NCBI GenBank assembly: GCA_002687905.1
Contig: NZBM01000001.1
Location: 1 to 34,950, forward strand
Origin: a bacterium
GTDB taxonomy: Bacteria > Patescibacteriota > Minisyncoccia > Phycocordibacterales > JABMNX01
Reading direction: 5' to 3'
DNA length: 34,950 nucleotides
Positions within the stretch are counted from its first letter, which is position 1, and each line of letters starts with the position of its first letter. Positions 18,518-25,009 of the stretch are shown piece by piece. Below the pieces are notes generated by a model. The model ran no database searches. It was given only the letters and a program-made list of their open reading frames with translations, and was not told where the DNA came from. A program made the position numbers and the translations under genes.

Positions 18518-18754
18518 ATGAGTAAGGACAACTACGAAGTGGCGGGTGGTAACACCCTAAGACTCATCGGAGCAACTGCTCTGTTGGGATTTGTGCTGTT
18601 TGTGGCAGCTATTCCAATATTTTTTCCGGTCAGTGGTTATTCAAGACCACTTGCAGCGGGGTCTGTCGCAGTATTTGTACTCGCTGGGCTGATATTCCTA
18701 CCTCCCATCTATCGAATTGCAAGAAATGCGATTCGTAAGAAGCCGCCGAAATGA
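18518..18754 (+). CDS. Small two-helix membrane protein, unknown function
   Basis: 78 residues. A polar N-terminus (MSKDNYEVAGGNTLRL) precedes helix 1 (IGATALLGFVLFVAAIPIFF), a short loop, helix 2 (AAGSVAVFVLAGLIFLPPIYRIA) and a basic tail RNAIRKKPPK. A strong Shine-Dalgarno (AGAAAGGAG) lies about 9 bases before the ATG, unlike the leaderless neighbours. The terminator stem begins inside the last codons, with the stop codon in its loop. I do not recognise the family. Confidence 0.75.
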   Translation: MSKDNYEVAGGNTLRLIGATALLGFVLFVAAIPIFFPVSGYSRPLAAGSVAVFVLAGLIFLPPIYRIARNAIRKKPPK

Positions 18755-18775
18755 AGTAGGCGGCTTCTGTTTTTA
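18738..18775 (+). terminator. Intrinsic terminator overlapping the end of the small membrane gene
   Basis: AGAAGCCGCC-gaaatgaagta-GGCGGCTTCT followed by GTTTTTA. The TGA stop is in the loop. Confidence 0.9.
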
Positions 18776-18786
18776 TGCCCAGAAAT

Positions 18787-18864
18787 TAAAACAGCAAAAC
18801 CCTCATTAAATAAATAGAGGGGTTGTTGTCGCCCTTCTCCTTGGGCGTTTAAAGAACAGGTCGG
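18787..18864 (-). ncRNA. Predicted small RNA (about 78 nt) downstream of the HAD gene
   Basis: Own promoter (TTGATT, 16 bp, TAGAAT, 18870-18897) directly after the HAD stop. The predicted RNA starts near GCCGACCTGTTC. It has a hairpin CGCCC-aaggagaa-GGGCG whose loop contains AAGGAG, a Shine-Dalgarno-like string with no start codon following. It ends in a terminator-like hairpin AACCCCTC-tatttatttaat-GAGGGTT then TTGCTGTTTT. No open reading frame fits. Function unknown; it could instead be only a terminator region for the HAD gene. Confidence 0.4.
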
Positions 18865-18869
18865 CAACT

Positions 18870-18897
18870 ATTCTAACAACACAAAAACTCAAATCAA
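18870..18897 (-). promoter_or_regulatory. Promoter of the predicted small RNA at 18787-18864
   Basis: TTGATT (18892-18897), 16-bp spacer, TAGAAT (18870-18875) on the minus strand, just past the HAD stop codon. Confidence 0.45.
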
Positions 18898-18910
18898 CCT
18901 GTGGATAGTA

Positions 18911-19594
18911 TTAGATTTCGTATATTACGTCTTTTCTTTCAACCACAACTTTCCAGCCCAACCTTTTTGCTTGTTTGTAGAGTTTTTGGTTCGGATTAAA
19001 GCAAATTGGCTTATCAACCAACTCAAGAAAAGGTATGTCCCCTTCAGTGTCGCCCACACCAATTGAGTCTTTGAGTGTGAGACCATCTTTCTCAATGGCG
19101 CGCCTTACAATATTTGCCTTATTCTCTATTAAGTGTTCATCAATAATCTTTCCGGTAAATCTGTCTTGCGGACCAAGTTCATATATTCGCCCATAGACTT
19201 TATTAAATCCTAAGCTTCTACAAAAACTATCAAGTATCGCTTTTGGAGATTGAGACACAGCTAAAAGATAGAAATTTTTACTCTTTAATTCTTTAATAAG
19301 ATCGCGTGTATAACGATAGACGTGCTTTCTCTGCTCGCTTACAACTTCTTTTGCCAAATCACTGAAATCTCCGTAGTGAACTCCTTTTATATTTTTCATA
19401 AAAGAAGCTGCAAGAGAGTAAATATATGCCTCATAGTCACCCTCTCTCTCAACCCATTTTCTATAATCTCTTTCGTATTCTTTTCTGGCTTTCTCAGGAA
19501 AAATCCCTCTTTCAATAAGCATCTCTGTAAGCTCAATTACGAGACTCGAGCGAAATATTGTTCCATCAACATCAAAAATAGCTGCTTTTTTCAT
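18911..19594 (-). CDS. HAD superfamily phosphatase, SerB-like (HAD-IB)
   Basis: 227 residues. Motif I is FDVDGTIFRSS (DxDGT nucleophile), motif II is LLAVSQSPKAIL (Ser), a Lys follows in ENKANIVRRAI, and motif III/IV is SIGVGDTEGDIPFLELV. An alpha-helical cap sits between motifs I and II (about residues 15-85). This layout fits the HAD-IB group that includes phosphoserine phosphatase and related enzymes acting on small phosphate esters; the substrate is not certain. A possible ribosome site AGGA lies 7 bases before the ATG. It is bracketed by two predicted small RNAs. Confidence 0.85.
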   Translation of the reverse strand: MKKAAIFDVDGTIFRSSLVIELTEMLIERGIFPEKARKEYERDYRKWVEREGDYEAYIYSLAASFMKNIKGVHYGDFSDLAKEVVSEQRKHVYRYTRDLIKELKSKNFYLLAVSQSPKAILDSFCRSLGFNKVYGRIYELGPQDRFTGKIIDEHLIENKANIVRRAIEKDGLTLKDSIGVGDTEGDIPFLELVDKPICFNPNQKLYKQAKRLGWKVVVERKDVIYEI

Positions 19595-19610
19595 ATAGAA
19601 ATCCTAGCAT

Positions 19611-19642
19611 AAAAGAAAGAACCGACGCTCGGGACGTCGGTT
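19611..19642 (-). terminator. Intrinsic terminator of the 188-nt RNA
   Basis: Minus strand AACCGACG-tcccgag-CGTCGGTT followed by CTTTCTTTT. Confidence 0.85.
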
Positions 19643-19799
19643 TGGCGTCGGTCCGTGGAGATTGGGCCAGTTTTGCCTTCACAGGATTTCACCGTGGTGA
19701 CCTTCGCGCTCTTCTCGAAGAAGCTTGCAATTCGGGACCACACAGACGATGACCTCTTGAGAGTAAGGTGCCCTCTGCCCAATATCCCCACGAACAGAC
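19612..19799 (-). ncRNA. Predicted structured RNA (about 188 nt), 6S-like in size and layout
   Basis: It has its own promoter (TTGACA, 17 bp, TATTAT) and intrinsic terminator. The ends pair: GUUCGUGG (19795-19788) with CCACGGAC (19658-19651), including one G-U pair, and, after a small internal loop, UUGGGC with GCCCAA. Inside, GCUUCUUCGAGAAG forms a UCG-capped hairpin continued by GUGG/CCAC. The overlapping ORFs on both strands run through promoter or terminator and look spurious. Single transcription unit, length and one long closed rod resemble 6S RNA, but I did not match a 6S consensus; no SRP RNA, tmRNA or RNase P motifs are present. Confidence 0.65.
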
Positions 19800-19805
19800 A
19801 CATGG

Positions 19806-19834
19806 ATAATAACTCAAGGTGTACAGCATGTCAA
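19806..19834 (-). promoter_or_regulatory. Promoter of the 188-nt RNA
   Basis: TTGACA (19829-19834), 17-bp spacer, TATTAT (19806-19811) on the minus strand. It lies immediately after the protease gene and its -35 abuts the last codons. Confidence 0.75.
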
Positions 19835-19836
19835 CT

Positions 19837-20754
19837 CTAAATCTCTCGATTTATAATCGCCTTTATCTCATCAACTGGAATAGAAAAACTTATATTCTCA
19901 CTCCCGCGTACGGTTGCTACATTTATTCCAATCACATTTCCATTAAGACCAGAAAGTGGGCCGCCGGAGTTTCCGGGATTAATCGCGGCATCCGTCTGTA
20001 TTACTCCGTTAAGTGGAACCAAGCCGCTATCGCTAAGTGCTTCGAGTTGTCTATTTAGCCCTGAAATTATTCCAACAGAAACAGAGTTACTAAACTCTCC
20101 AAGTGCATTTCCAATTGCAAAGACCGACTGCCCTAATTTAAGAGAGTCCGAGTTTCCAAGAGAAACTTTAGAAGAGCTTCCACTGATTTTTATTATCGCA
20201 AAGTCAATATCAGAGTCTTTATAAATTACTTGAGCGCCTTTTGTAGAACCGTCAGAGAGTATTACTGTGTAATCTGCTTCATTATCATTAACAACATGCC
20301 TGTTTGTTGCGATGTGTCCGTCTCTTGTTATAAAAAATCCTGTTCCTGCGCCAACCTGCTTTCTTTCAGTTCCTCTCTCAACAATTCTTGGAACTCTTAT
20401 ATCAAAATCCTTAAAGAAAGGGTCATCCCCAAATGGATTTACGTGTACTATTTCCATTTTTGGTACATCCTTGCTTATCACAATTGAAACAACAGAAGGA
20501 GCGATACTTGCTACCGCCGCAGTAAGTAAATCATCTTGTGATTTTTCCCGAAGCTCAGCTCTTCTTTCTAGCTCATCGCGCGCCTCAGATGCCTCATCGC
20601 GCACAAGGCCAATTCTCTCTTCCAAATCTGAAAGTCTCTCCTTTAGGGCGACTATCTCCTCGCTCTCAGGTGATATACTAAAACCAAAGAAAAAGCCTGC
20701 TCCGACGAGAAGCGTAATAAATAAGCTAATTATTGTGTAATAAATCTGATTCAC
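19837..20754 (-). CDS. Trypsin-like serine protease, membrane-anchored, HtrA/DegS-like without PDZ
   Basis: Predicted envelope protease. I take the GTG at 20754 (VNQIYYTIISLF) as the start because the promoter -10 box occupies the upstream part of the track ORF; this gives 305 residues. One N-terminal helix (TIISLFITLLVGAGFFFGFSI), a coiled coil (EEIVALKERLSDLEERIGLVRDEASEARDELERRAELREK), then the S1C protease domain with the triad His in ATNRHVV, Asp in DSDIDFAII and Ser in NPGNSGGPL. It ends right after the protease domain (SFSIPVDEIKAIINREI), where HtrA proteins normally continue into PDZ domains. Confidence 0.9.
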   Translation of the reverse strand: MNQIYYTIISLFITLLVGAGFFFGFSISPESEEIVALKERLSDLEERIGLVRDEASEARDELERRAELREKSQDDLLTAAVASIAPSVVSIVISKDVPKMEIVHVNPFGDDPFFKDFDIRVPRIVERGTERKQVGAGTGFFITRDGHIATNRHVVNDNEADYTVILSDGSTKGAQVIYKDSDIDFAIIKISGSSSKVSLGNSDSLKLGQSVFAIGNALGEFSNSVSVGIISGLNRQLEALSDSGLVPLNGVIQTDAAINPGNSGGPLSGLNGNVIGINVATVRGSENISFSIPVDEIKAIINREI

Positions 20755-20760
20755 AGCCAA

Positions 20761-20790
20761 AGTATACACGATTGCGTAAAGATACTGCAA
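20761..20790 (-). promoter_or_regulatory. Promoter of the protease gene, leaderless GTG start
   Basis: TTGCAG (20785-20790), 18-bp spacer, TATACT (20761-20766), then ttggct and GTG. The predicted start point falls on the start codon itself. Confidence 0.7.
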
Positions 20791-20795
20791 AAATA

Positions 20796-20839
20796 ACCAA
20801 TCTCCACTTTTACTCCATGGAGTAAAAGTGGAGATTGGT
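20796..20839 (-). terminator. 44-bp perfect palindrome, probable terminator of nth
   Basis: Perfect inverted repeat centred on CTCCATGGAG with no unpaired loop (arms of 22 bases including AATCTCCACTTTTACTCC). It begins one base after the nth stop codon and is followed on the minus strand by TATTTTTGC, as expected of an intrinsic terminator. Confidence 0.8.
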
Positions 20840-20840
20840 C

Positions 20841-21551
20841 TTATATTAATTTTTGATTATTTTGAGGTGGCCAGACCTCTACTGCTTTTGGATATATTTC
20901 CGTCAGTGGATGCTCTAAGCAGTCATGTTTGTTTGCCTTGCATACGTAGCGGCCAAACATAACCAGTGTGTGATTTACATACAGCCACTCTTTTTTTGGA
21001 GTTATTTCCATTAAATCCCTCTCAATTTTTACAGGATCTTTTGAGTCGGTTAGATCAAACTTAATTGCTAGCCTTCGTACGTGAGTATCTACTGCTATTC
21101 CCTCATGAATTCCATAAGCACTCACCAAAACCACATTTGCGGTCTTTCTTGCGACACCCGGAATAGCGAGCATTTCTTCTATGGTCTTTGGAATCTTGCC
21201 GCCAAAGTCGTTTCTTACGACTTTGGCGGCAGCTAATACATTTTTTGCTTTGTTTTTATAAAATCCGGTAGAGCGTATGTCTTTTTCAAACTCTCCCAAG
21301 TCCGCGTTTACATAATCATCAAGCTTTTTGTATTTTTTAAATAACGTTTTAGTGACTTCATTCACTCTTTTGTCAGTGCACTGTGCAGAAAGTATTACAG
21401 CTACCAAAAGTTCCCAATTGTTTCCATAATTGAGTTCTGTTTTTGTTCCAGGGTAGAGTTTTTTTAATACTCTTAGCATCTTTATGATGCGCTCCTTTCT
21501 TTCCTTTATTTTATCTTCACTCAATTTCTTTCTCGTGCACTTCCTCTTCAA
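20841..21551 (-). CDS. nth: Endonuclease III-like DNA glycosylase/AP lyase, iron-sulfur cluster ligands incomplete
   Basis: Base-excision repair enzyme for oxidised pyrimidines. The core is well conserved: TELNYGNNWELLVAVILSAQCTDKRVNEVT, the helix-hairpin-helix MLAIPGVARKTANVVL with the catalytic Lys, and VDTHVRRLA with the catalytic Asp. The C-terminal cluster loop, normally C-x6-C-x2-C-x5-C, reads VCKANKHDCLEHPLTEIYP: the first two Cys are present, but the third is His and the fourth Tyr. The track start is TTG (21551), overlapping the upstream gene by 35 bp; a TTG at 21524 or ATG at 21479 are alternatives. Confidence 0.9.
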   Translation of the reverse strand: MKRKCTRKKLSEDKIKERKERIIKMLRVLKKLYPGTKTELNYGNNWELLVAVILSAQCTDKRVNEVTKTLFKKYKKLDDYVNADLGEFEKDIRSTGFYKNKAKNVLAAAKVVRNDFGGKIPKTIEEMLAIPGVARKTANVVLVSAYGIHEGIAVDTHVRRLAIKFDLTDSKDPVKIERDLMEITPKKEWLYVNHTLVMFGRYVCKANKHDCLEHPLTEIYPKAVEVWPPQNNQKLI

Positions 21552-21771
21552 TAATGTAAGACGGTAGTTTGCCTTCGGTCATAAGCCAGAACATAACAAT
21601 TGCTCCCCCAAATACAACAAAGAGTATTAAGGCGCCAATTGTTCCAAGCTCTCCTTTTGTCCCCTCATTTAGAAACTCTTCATATCCGATTAGTCCTCCA
21701 ATAAGAACGAAAAGTGGAATAACCCAGTAGCGCATCCATTTTGGTAGATATACTCTCTTTATTTTCTTCAT
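21517..21771 (-). CDS. Small two-helix membrane protein, unknown function
   Basis: 84 residues. A basic start (MKKIKRVYLPKWMRY) precedes helix 1 (WVIPLFVLIGGLIGYEEF), then a loop NEGTKGELG and helix 2 (TIGALILFVVFGGAIVMFWLM), followed by an acidic C-terminal tail (EEEVHEKEIE). The end overlaps the start region of nth, so the two are probably translationally coupled. It follows the bactofilin-like gene by 11 bases. I do not recognise the family. Confidence 0.7.
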   Translation of the reverse strand: MKKIKRVYLPKWMRYWVIPLFVLIGGLIGYEEFLNEGTKGELGTIGALILFVVFGGAIVMFWLMTEGKLPSYIIEEEVHEKEIE

Positions 21772-21782
21772 ACTATTTTAAT

Positions 21783-22907
21783 CTAGCGCCTCTTCCAAAT
21801 CTTCTCGTAAGCAATAGTGATAAGCACCCCAAATGTTATTAGCCCAAATACCGCGCTAGCTAGCCACTCTAGAACCGGCACAAGTCCAATAATCCAAAGT
21901 GCTGTAATACCAAGCACAGCCCAGCGCCAATCAACTATTACTTCTTTTTTAAGCCATTTTGAAAGCGCGGCACCTACTACAATTCCTGCATAGATTTTTG
22001 TAACCACAAGAAGAAGTAAGAATAGAAGAAGTCCAACAGCCCCAAGAAGTAGCCCTAGAACTGACATAAACAAAAGAACTATTACAACTGGAATAACGAC
22101 CATCGTCACAAACCCAACAAGTAAGTTCTTTCCAGTTTTATCAAGAGCATTTCTTCCAATAGTTCCTGAAAGACGGTTAAAGAGTCTGACCGCAACAAGT
22201 CCAGCGATTAAAAGAAGTACAAGCTTTGCAACAGAAAGCGCTCCAAAGATTGCAGCAAAGTTTGGCTCAAATACCCCACGTACGTCACGCTTCTCAAATA
22301 TAGTTTCTCCTCCTATTGTGACACCTTCTCCTATTTCAACCGCCTCCGGCGCATGATACTCAAAATCGCCTCCTATAAATAAGTTCTCTCCTATTTCAAA
22401 TTTTCTACCCGAAAATATTTTTGCATTTCCTCCAACAGAACCTTTCAAAACTACCTCATCTGCATAAATGAGTAGGTCTTCGTTTATTGTTCCCTCTATT
22501 ACGACTCGCCCTCCAACGACTATCGCCTCGCCAGAAATCGTGGTTCCGGAAATCACATGAACTATTCCACCAGCTGCTATTAAATCATCTGCAACACTCT
22601 CTCCTATGGTTACTTGGCCGCCAGCAACTCTTAAGTCGTCCCCGATTGGACTAAGAACATCTATATCTCCACCGCCTAGTGTTACGTCACCTCGAACAGG
22701 CCCATTAACTAAAACACTTCCTCCCCCAGAGAAAACATCTCCATTAACTCTTCCAGAGACAACTACATTTCCGGCAGATATGTATATATCTTCATTAATT
22801 ACTTCCTCTTTTGATAATGAATATTCTTCTGAATTTGTAAAAAAAGCAGCGCTGGCTGGCATAGAAACCAGAGCAAAAAGCGCTACAAGTAGTATTAATT
22901 TCTTCAT
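21783..22907 (-). CDS. Bactofilin-like beta-solenoid protein with signal peptide and C-terminal membrane helices
   Basis: 374 residues. Signal peptide MKKLILLVALFALVSMPASA. Residues of about 35-190 are short hydrophobic/glycine repeats (NEDIYISAGNVVVSGRVNGDVFSGGGSVLVNGPVRGDVTLGGGDIDV...), typical of a right-handed polymer-forming solenoid (bactofilin, DUF583-like). From about residue 220 there are four to six hydrophobic helices (AAIFGALSVAKLVLLLIAGLVAVRLF; FVTMVVIPVVIVLLFMSVLGLLLGAVGLLLFLLLLVV; VPVLEWLASAVFGLITFGVLITIAY). Classical bactofilins are cytoplasmic, short and lack signals, so this is an exported, membrane-tethered relative, probably structural at the cell surface. Confidence 0.8.
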   Translation of the reverse strand: MKKLILLVALFALVSMPASAAFFTNSEEYSLSKEEVINEDIYISAGNVVVSGRVNGDVFSGGGSVLVNGPVRGDVTLGGGDIDVLSPIGDDLRVAGGQVTIGESVADDLIAAGGIVHVISGTTISGEAIVVGGRVVIEGTINEDLLIYADEVVLKGSVGGNAKIFSGRKFEIGENLFIGGDFEYHAPEAVEIGEGVTIGGETIFEKRDVRGVFEPNFAAIFGALSVAKLVLLLIAGLVAVRLFNRLSGTIGRNALDKTGKNLLVGFVTMVVIPVVIVLLFMSVLGLLLGAVGLLLFLLLLVVTKIYAGIVVGAALSKWLKKEVIVDWRWAVLGITALWIIGLVPVLEWLASAVFGLITFGVLITIAYEKIWKRR

Positions 22908-22940
22908 ATTGGCCTTATTTTACACTTATTTTACTAGGTC

Positions 22941-24029
22941 TCAAATAAGCTTCTCTATTCTTAGTCCAACGAGTCGAACCGCCTTTTTCTCTGGATTTTG
23001 AACCCCTTCAAAAAAAGGTAGCACAAGCTTCATGGCTTTTGCTTCAAGCTCCTTTGTGTATTTCATAACTTCACTGGTAGTAACTGAGCGAGTAAACGTG
23101 GTGAAATCTGCAAAACGCACAGTAAGGACCACTGTTCTAAAGCCAGAGAAACTTTTTCTATTCATAGAAGAAGTTATACTCCTCGCCATTTTTGATAGCT
23201 CGTAAAGTACAAAATTTAAATCGTATGTATCTTCTCTAAATGTTTCGTGCTTACCAATTGATTTTCTTGGCACTGGTTCGTGAAGTTCTCTCTCATCAAT
23301 CCCCCGAGCTTTCTCATACATCGAGAATCCCCACTTACCAAAATTTTTTTCTAACTCCTCCCACGACAGTTTCTGTAAATCTCCTACTGTTTTTATTTTA
23401 AAACGTCTGAGTTTTTCTTCCGCTTTAGGTCCGATACCCGGAATATCTCTAATTGAAAGTGGTCTTAGGAATTTATCAACCTTACTTGGTGTAATTACCG
23501 TTAGACCATTTGGTTTATCAAAATCAGATGCTATTTTTGCAACCAATCTATTTGGACCAATGCCCACGGAGCAAGATAGTCTTGTTTTTCTCTTAATTTC
23601 GCGTTTCATATTCTCAACATGAACTCGAGCGGCCTTAAAAGTTTTCAAATGAGACAAGTCTGTAGAGCCTTCATCAATTCCAGTCTGCATTAAAGTTGGA
23701 GTATATTTTGAAACTATATTAAAGATCTCTCTTGAAGCATCTGAGTACCTATTCATGCTGGGAGAAATAAATGCGCAGGCTGATTTTCCTTCCTTACGCG
23801 CAGCTTCTGAAAACCCCCATGCTTTTCTTATAGGAAGTGCTGAGTGTATGCCGTATTCTCTTGCTTTGTAATTTGCAGTTGAAACTACACCTCTCCCAAA
23901 ACCTCCCTCAGGGTCACTTCCAATAACCACAGGAAGTCCTTTTAAATAAGGATTGTCTCTTTCCTCAACTGATGCAAAGAAAGCGTCTAGGTCAATGTGA
24001 GCAATTATTCGCCCTTTCCCAGTACTCAT
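22941..24029 (-). CDS. dinB: DNA polymerase IV (Y-family translesion polymerase)
   Basis: Error-prone lesion-bypass polymerase. 362 residues. It starts GRIIAHIDLDAFFASVEERDNPYLKGLPVVIG, with the metal-binding Asp in DLDAFFASVE. The second catalytic pair is in MQTGIDEGSTDL (usual SLDEAYLD), so Asp-Glu are kept and the preceding Ser is Gly. The thumb helix-hairpin-helix DIPGIGPKAEEKLRRFKIKTVGDL and the little-finger region SIGKHETFREDTYDL follow. It lacks an obvious C-terminal beta-clamp peptide. The ATG lies eight bases after a TATAAT box, without a Shine-Dalgarno. Confidence 0.95.
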   Translation of the reverse strand: MSTGKGRIIAHIDLDAFFASVEERDNPYLKGLPVVIGSDPEGGFGRGVVSTANYKAREYGIHSALPIRKAWGFSEAARKEGKSACAFISPSMNRYSDASREIFNIVSKYTPTLMQTGIDEGSTDLSHLKTFKAARVHVENMKREIKRKTRLSCSVGIGPNRLVAKIASDFDKPNGLTVITPSKVDKFLRPLSIRDIPGIGPKAEEKLRRFKIKTVGDLQKLSWEELEKNFGKWGFSMYEKARGIDERELHEPVPRKSIGKHETFREDTYDLNFVLYELSKMARSITSSMNRKSFSGFRTVVLTVRFADFTTFTRSVTTSEVMKYTKELEAKAMKLVLPFFEGVQNPEKKAVRLVGLRIEKLI

Positions 24030-24037
24030 ATAGAAAG

Positions 24038-24043
24038 ATTATA
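24038..24043 (-). promoter_or_regulatory. -10 box of dinB
   Basis: TATAAT-ctttctat-ATG on the minus strand; predicted leader of 0-2 bases. No LexA-type operator was recognised. Confidence 0.55.
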
Positions 24044-24050
24044 CACCTCT

Positions 24051-24083
24051 AAAAATGAAGAAAGCCGATCTCACGGATCGGCT
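24051..24083 (-). terminator. Intrinsic terminator after the AP2/HNH genes
   Basis: Minus strand AGCCGATC-cgtga-GATCGGCT followed by TTCTTCATTTTT, 3 bases past the AP2 stop and just upstream of the dinB promoter. Confidence 0.85.
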
Positions 24084-24085
24084 CT

Positions 24086-24376
24086 TCAAAACGGTATGTC
24101 GTCTGGCTTGATGTTAAGGGAATTCGCAATCACTGCCGGGTGAAAGCCCCTTTTCTCAAGCTCCTTTCGGACAAAAGCGTCTCTAGCGGCTGCTGCCTCT
24201 ATTTCGGTCTCAAAATAACCGAGGTGTTTCTGCCTGCCATCACTATAACGGTAGGCTACATAAGGGGCTTGGATGTAGTGTAATCCGCTTCTCCTGGCTA
24301 CCCCTGTAAACCTGCTACTTGAAATGCCGTTTCTTCTTCCAGCGCCATGATTCGCCATGTTTTGCGAGTGGTTCAT
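24086..24376 (-). CDS. AP2-domain DNA-binding half of a split HNH/AP2 nuclease
   Basis: 96 residues. SSRFTGVARRSGLHYIQAPYVAYRYSDGRQKHLGYFETEIEAAAARDAFVRKEL fits the AP2 domain pattern (GV....W.A.i.....k..LGyFdteeeAA.aYd). The N-terminal NHSQNMANHGAGRRNGISS is what normally follows an HNH motif in phage-type homing endonucleases. Its ATG overlaps the stop of the upstream HNH ORF as ATGA in the -1 frame, so this is either the second half of one frameshifted gene or a translationally coupled partner. Confidence 0.75.
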   Translation of the reverse strand: MNHSQNMANHGAGRRNGISSSRFTGVARRSGLHYIQAPYVAYRYSDGRQKHLGYFETEIEAAAARDAFVRKELEKRGFHPAVIANSLNIKPDDIPF

Positions 24377-24816
24377 TCGCCAACGTTCCTGAGGCTATTT
24401 CCGTCCATGTGATCAATCAGCACTGTGCTTGGTTCCTTGAGCGCACCAGCGACATATCGATGAAGATAAATGCGCTTTTTGAAAAGTGGACCTTCAGACC
24501 TCTTACCATTCCTGCCTGCGTAAATCCTTCCATTTCCAACCGCGCAAGCGGTCCAGTTTTTGTAACCTTCATCCATCAATGTCTTGAATACTTCGTCATC
24601 CACTACAGTGACGTAAGGAATTGAAGGGTCATCTTTGATCCAAGGACCGCCGCCAAGAATGATAGTGGTTTCGCCGGGACGAGCTGTCGGATTTACCTCA
24701 TTTGGATGGGACCATCGAGGAATTTCCTTAGGCTCAAATTGAGGACGATTAACCATATCGTCCGTGAACTCAAATGCGTCGTCCACCTCAATTGGGGACA
24801 AAGCTGTTCTAGACAT
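24373..24816 (-). CDS. HNH endonuclease half of a split HNH/AP2 nuclease
   Basis: 147 residues. The HNH-like core is near the C-terminus: IYLHRYVAGALKEPSTVLIDHMDGNSLRNVGE, matching LHR...IDHxDGNxLxN. The ORF stops there (GAATGA), where homologues usually continue to NLR..T..QN..N and an AP2 domain. The N-terminal 75 residues (acidic, then WSHPNEVNPTARPGETTIILGGGPWIKDDPSIPYVTVVDDEVF) may be a separate substrate-recognition segment that includes a DxxF/V-type beta region (YVTVVDDEVFKTLMDEGYKNWTA), common before HNH. A strong GGGGAG ribosome site precedes the ATG. Possibly mobile. Confidence 0.75.
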   Translation of the reverse strand: MSRTALSPIEVDDAFEFTDDMVNRPQFEPKEIPRWSHPNEVNPTARPGETTIILGGGPWIKDDPSIPYVTVVDDEVFKTLMDEGYKNWTACAVGNGRIYAGRNGKRSEGPLFKKRIYLHRYVAGALKEPSTVLIDHMDGNSLRNVGE

Positions 24817-25009
24817 CTTTTTCTCCCCGACTGTGTTTCAAACGACTGCAGCCCAGACGTTTTTCTAAATCCATACTATCAAAAATTTAAAGTGCTATCA
24901 GTAGAGAAAATTACAAACCCACGAAAAATTCTCTGTGTGAAGCCCAAAATCCTGAATCTTCTGGTATAACTTCCTCTGAAAGTTCGTTACAAAAATAATG
25001 GAGAGTGTC

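Noticed and set aside
19591-19840. 70-aa minus ORF and 61-aa plus ORF
   Set aside because: They cross the terminator or the promoter of the predicted 188-nt RNA and show no protein-like features.
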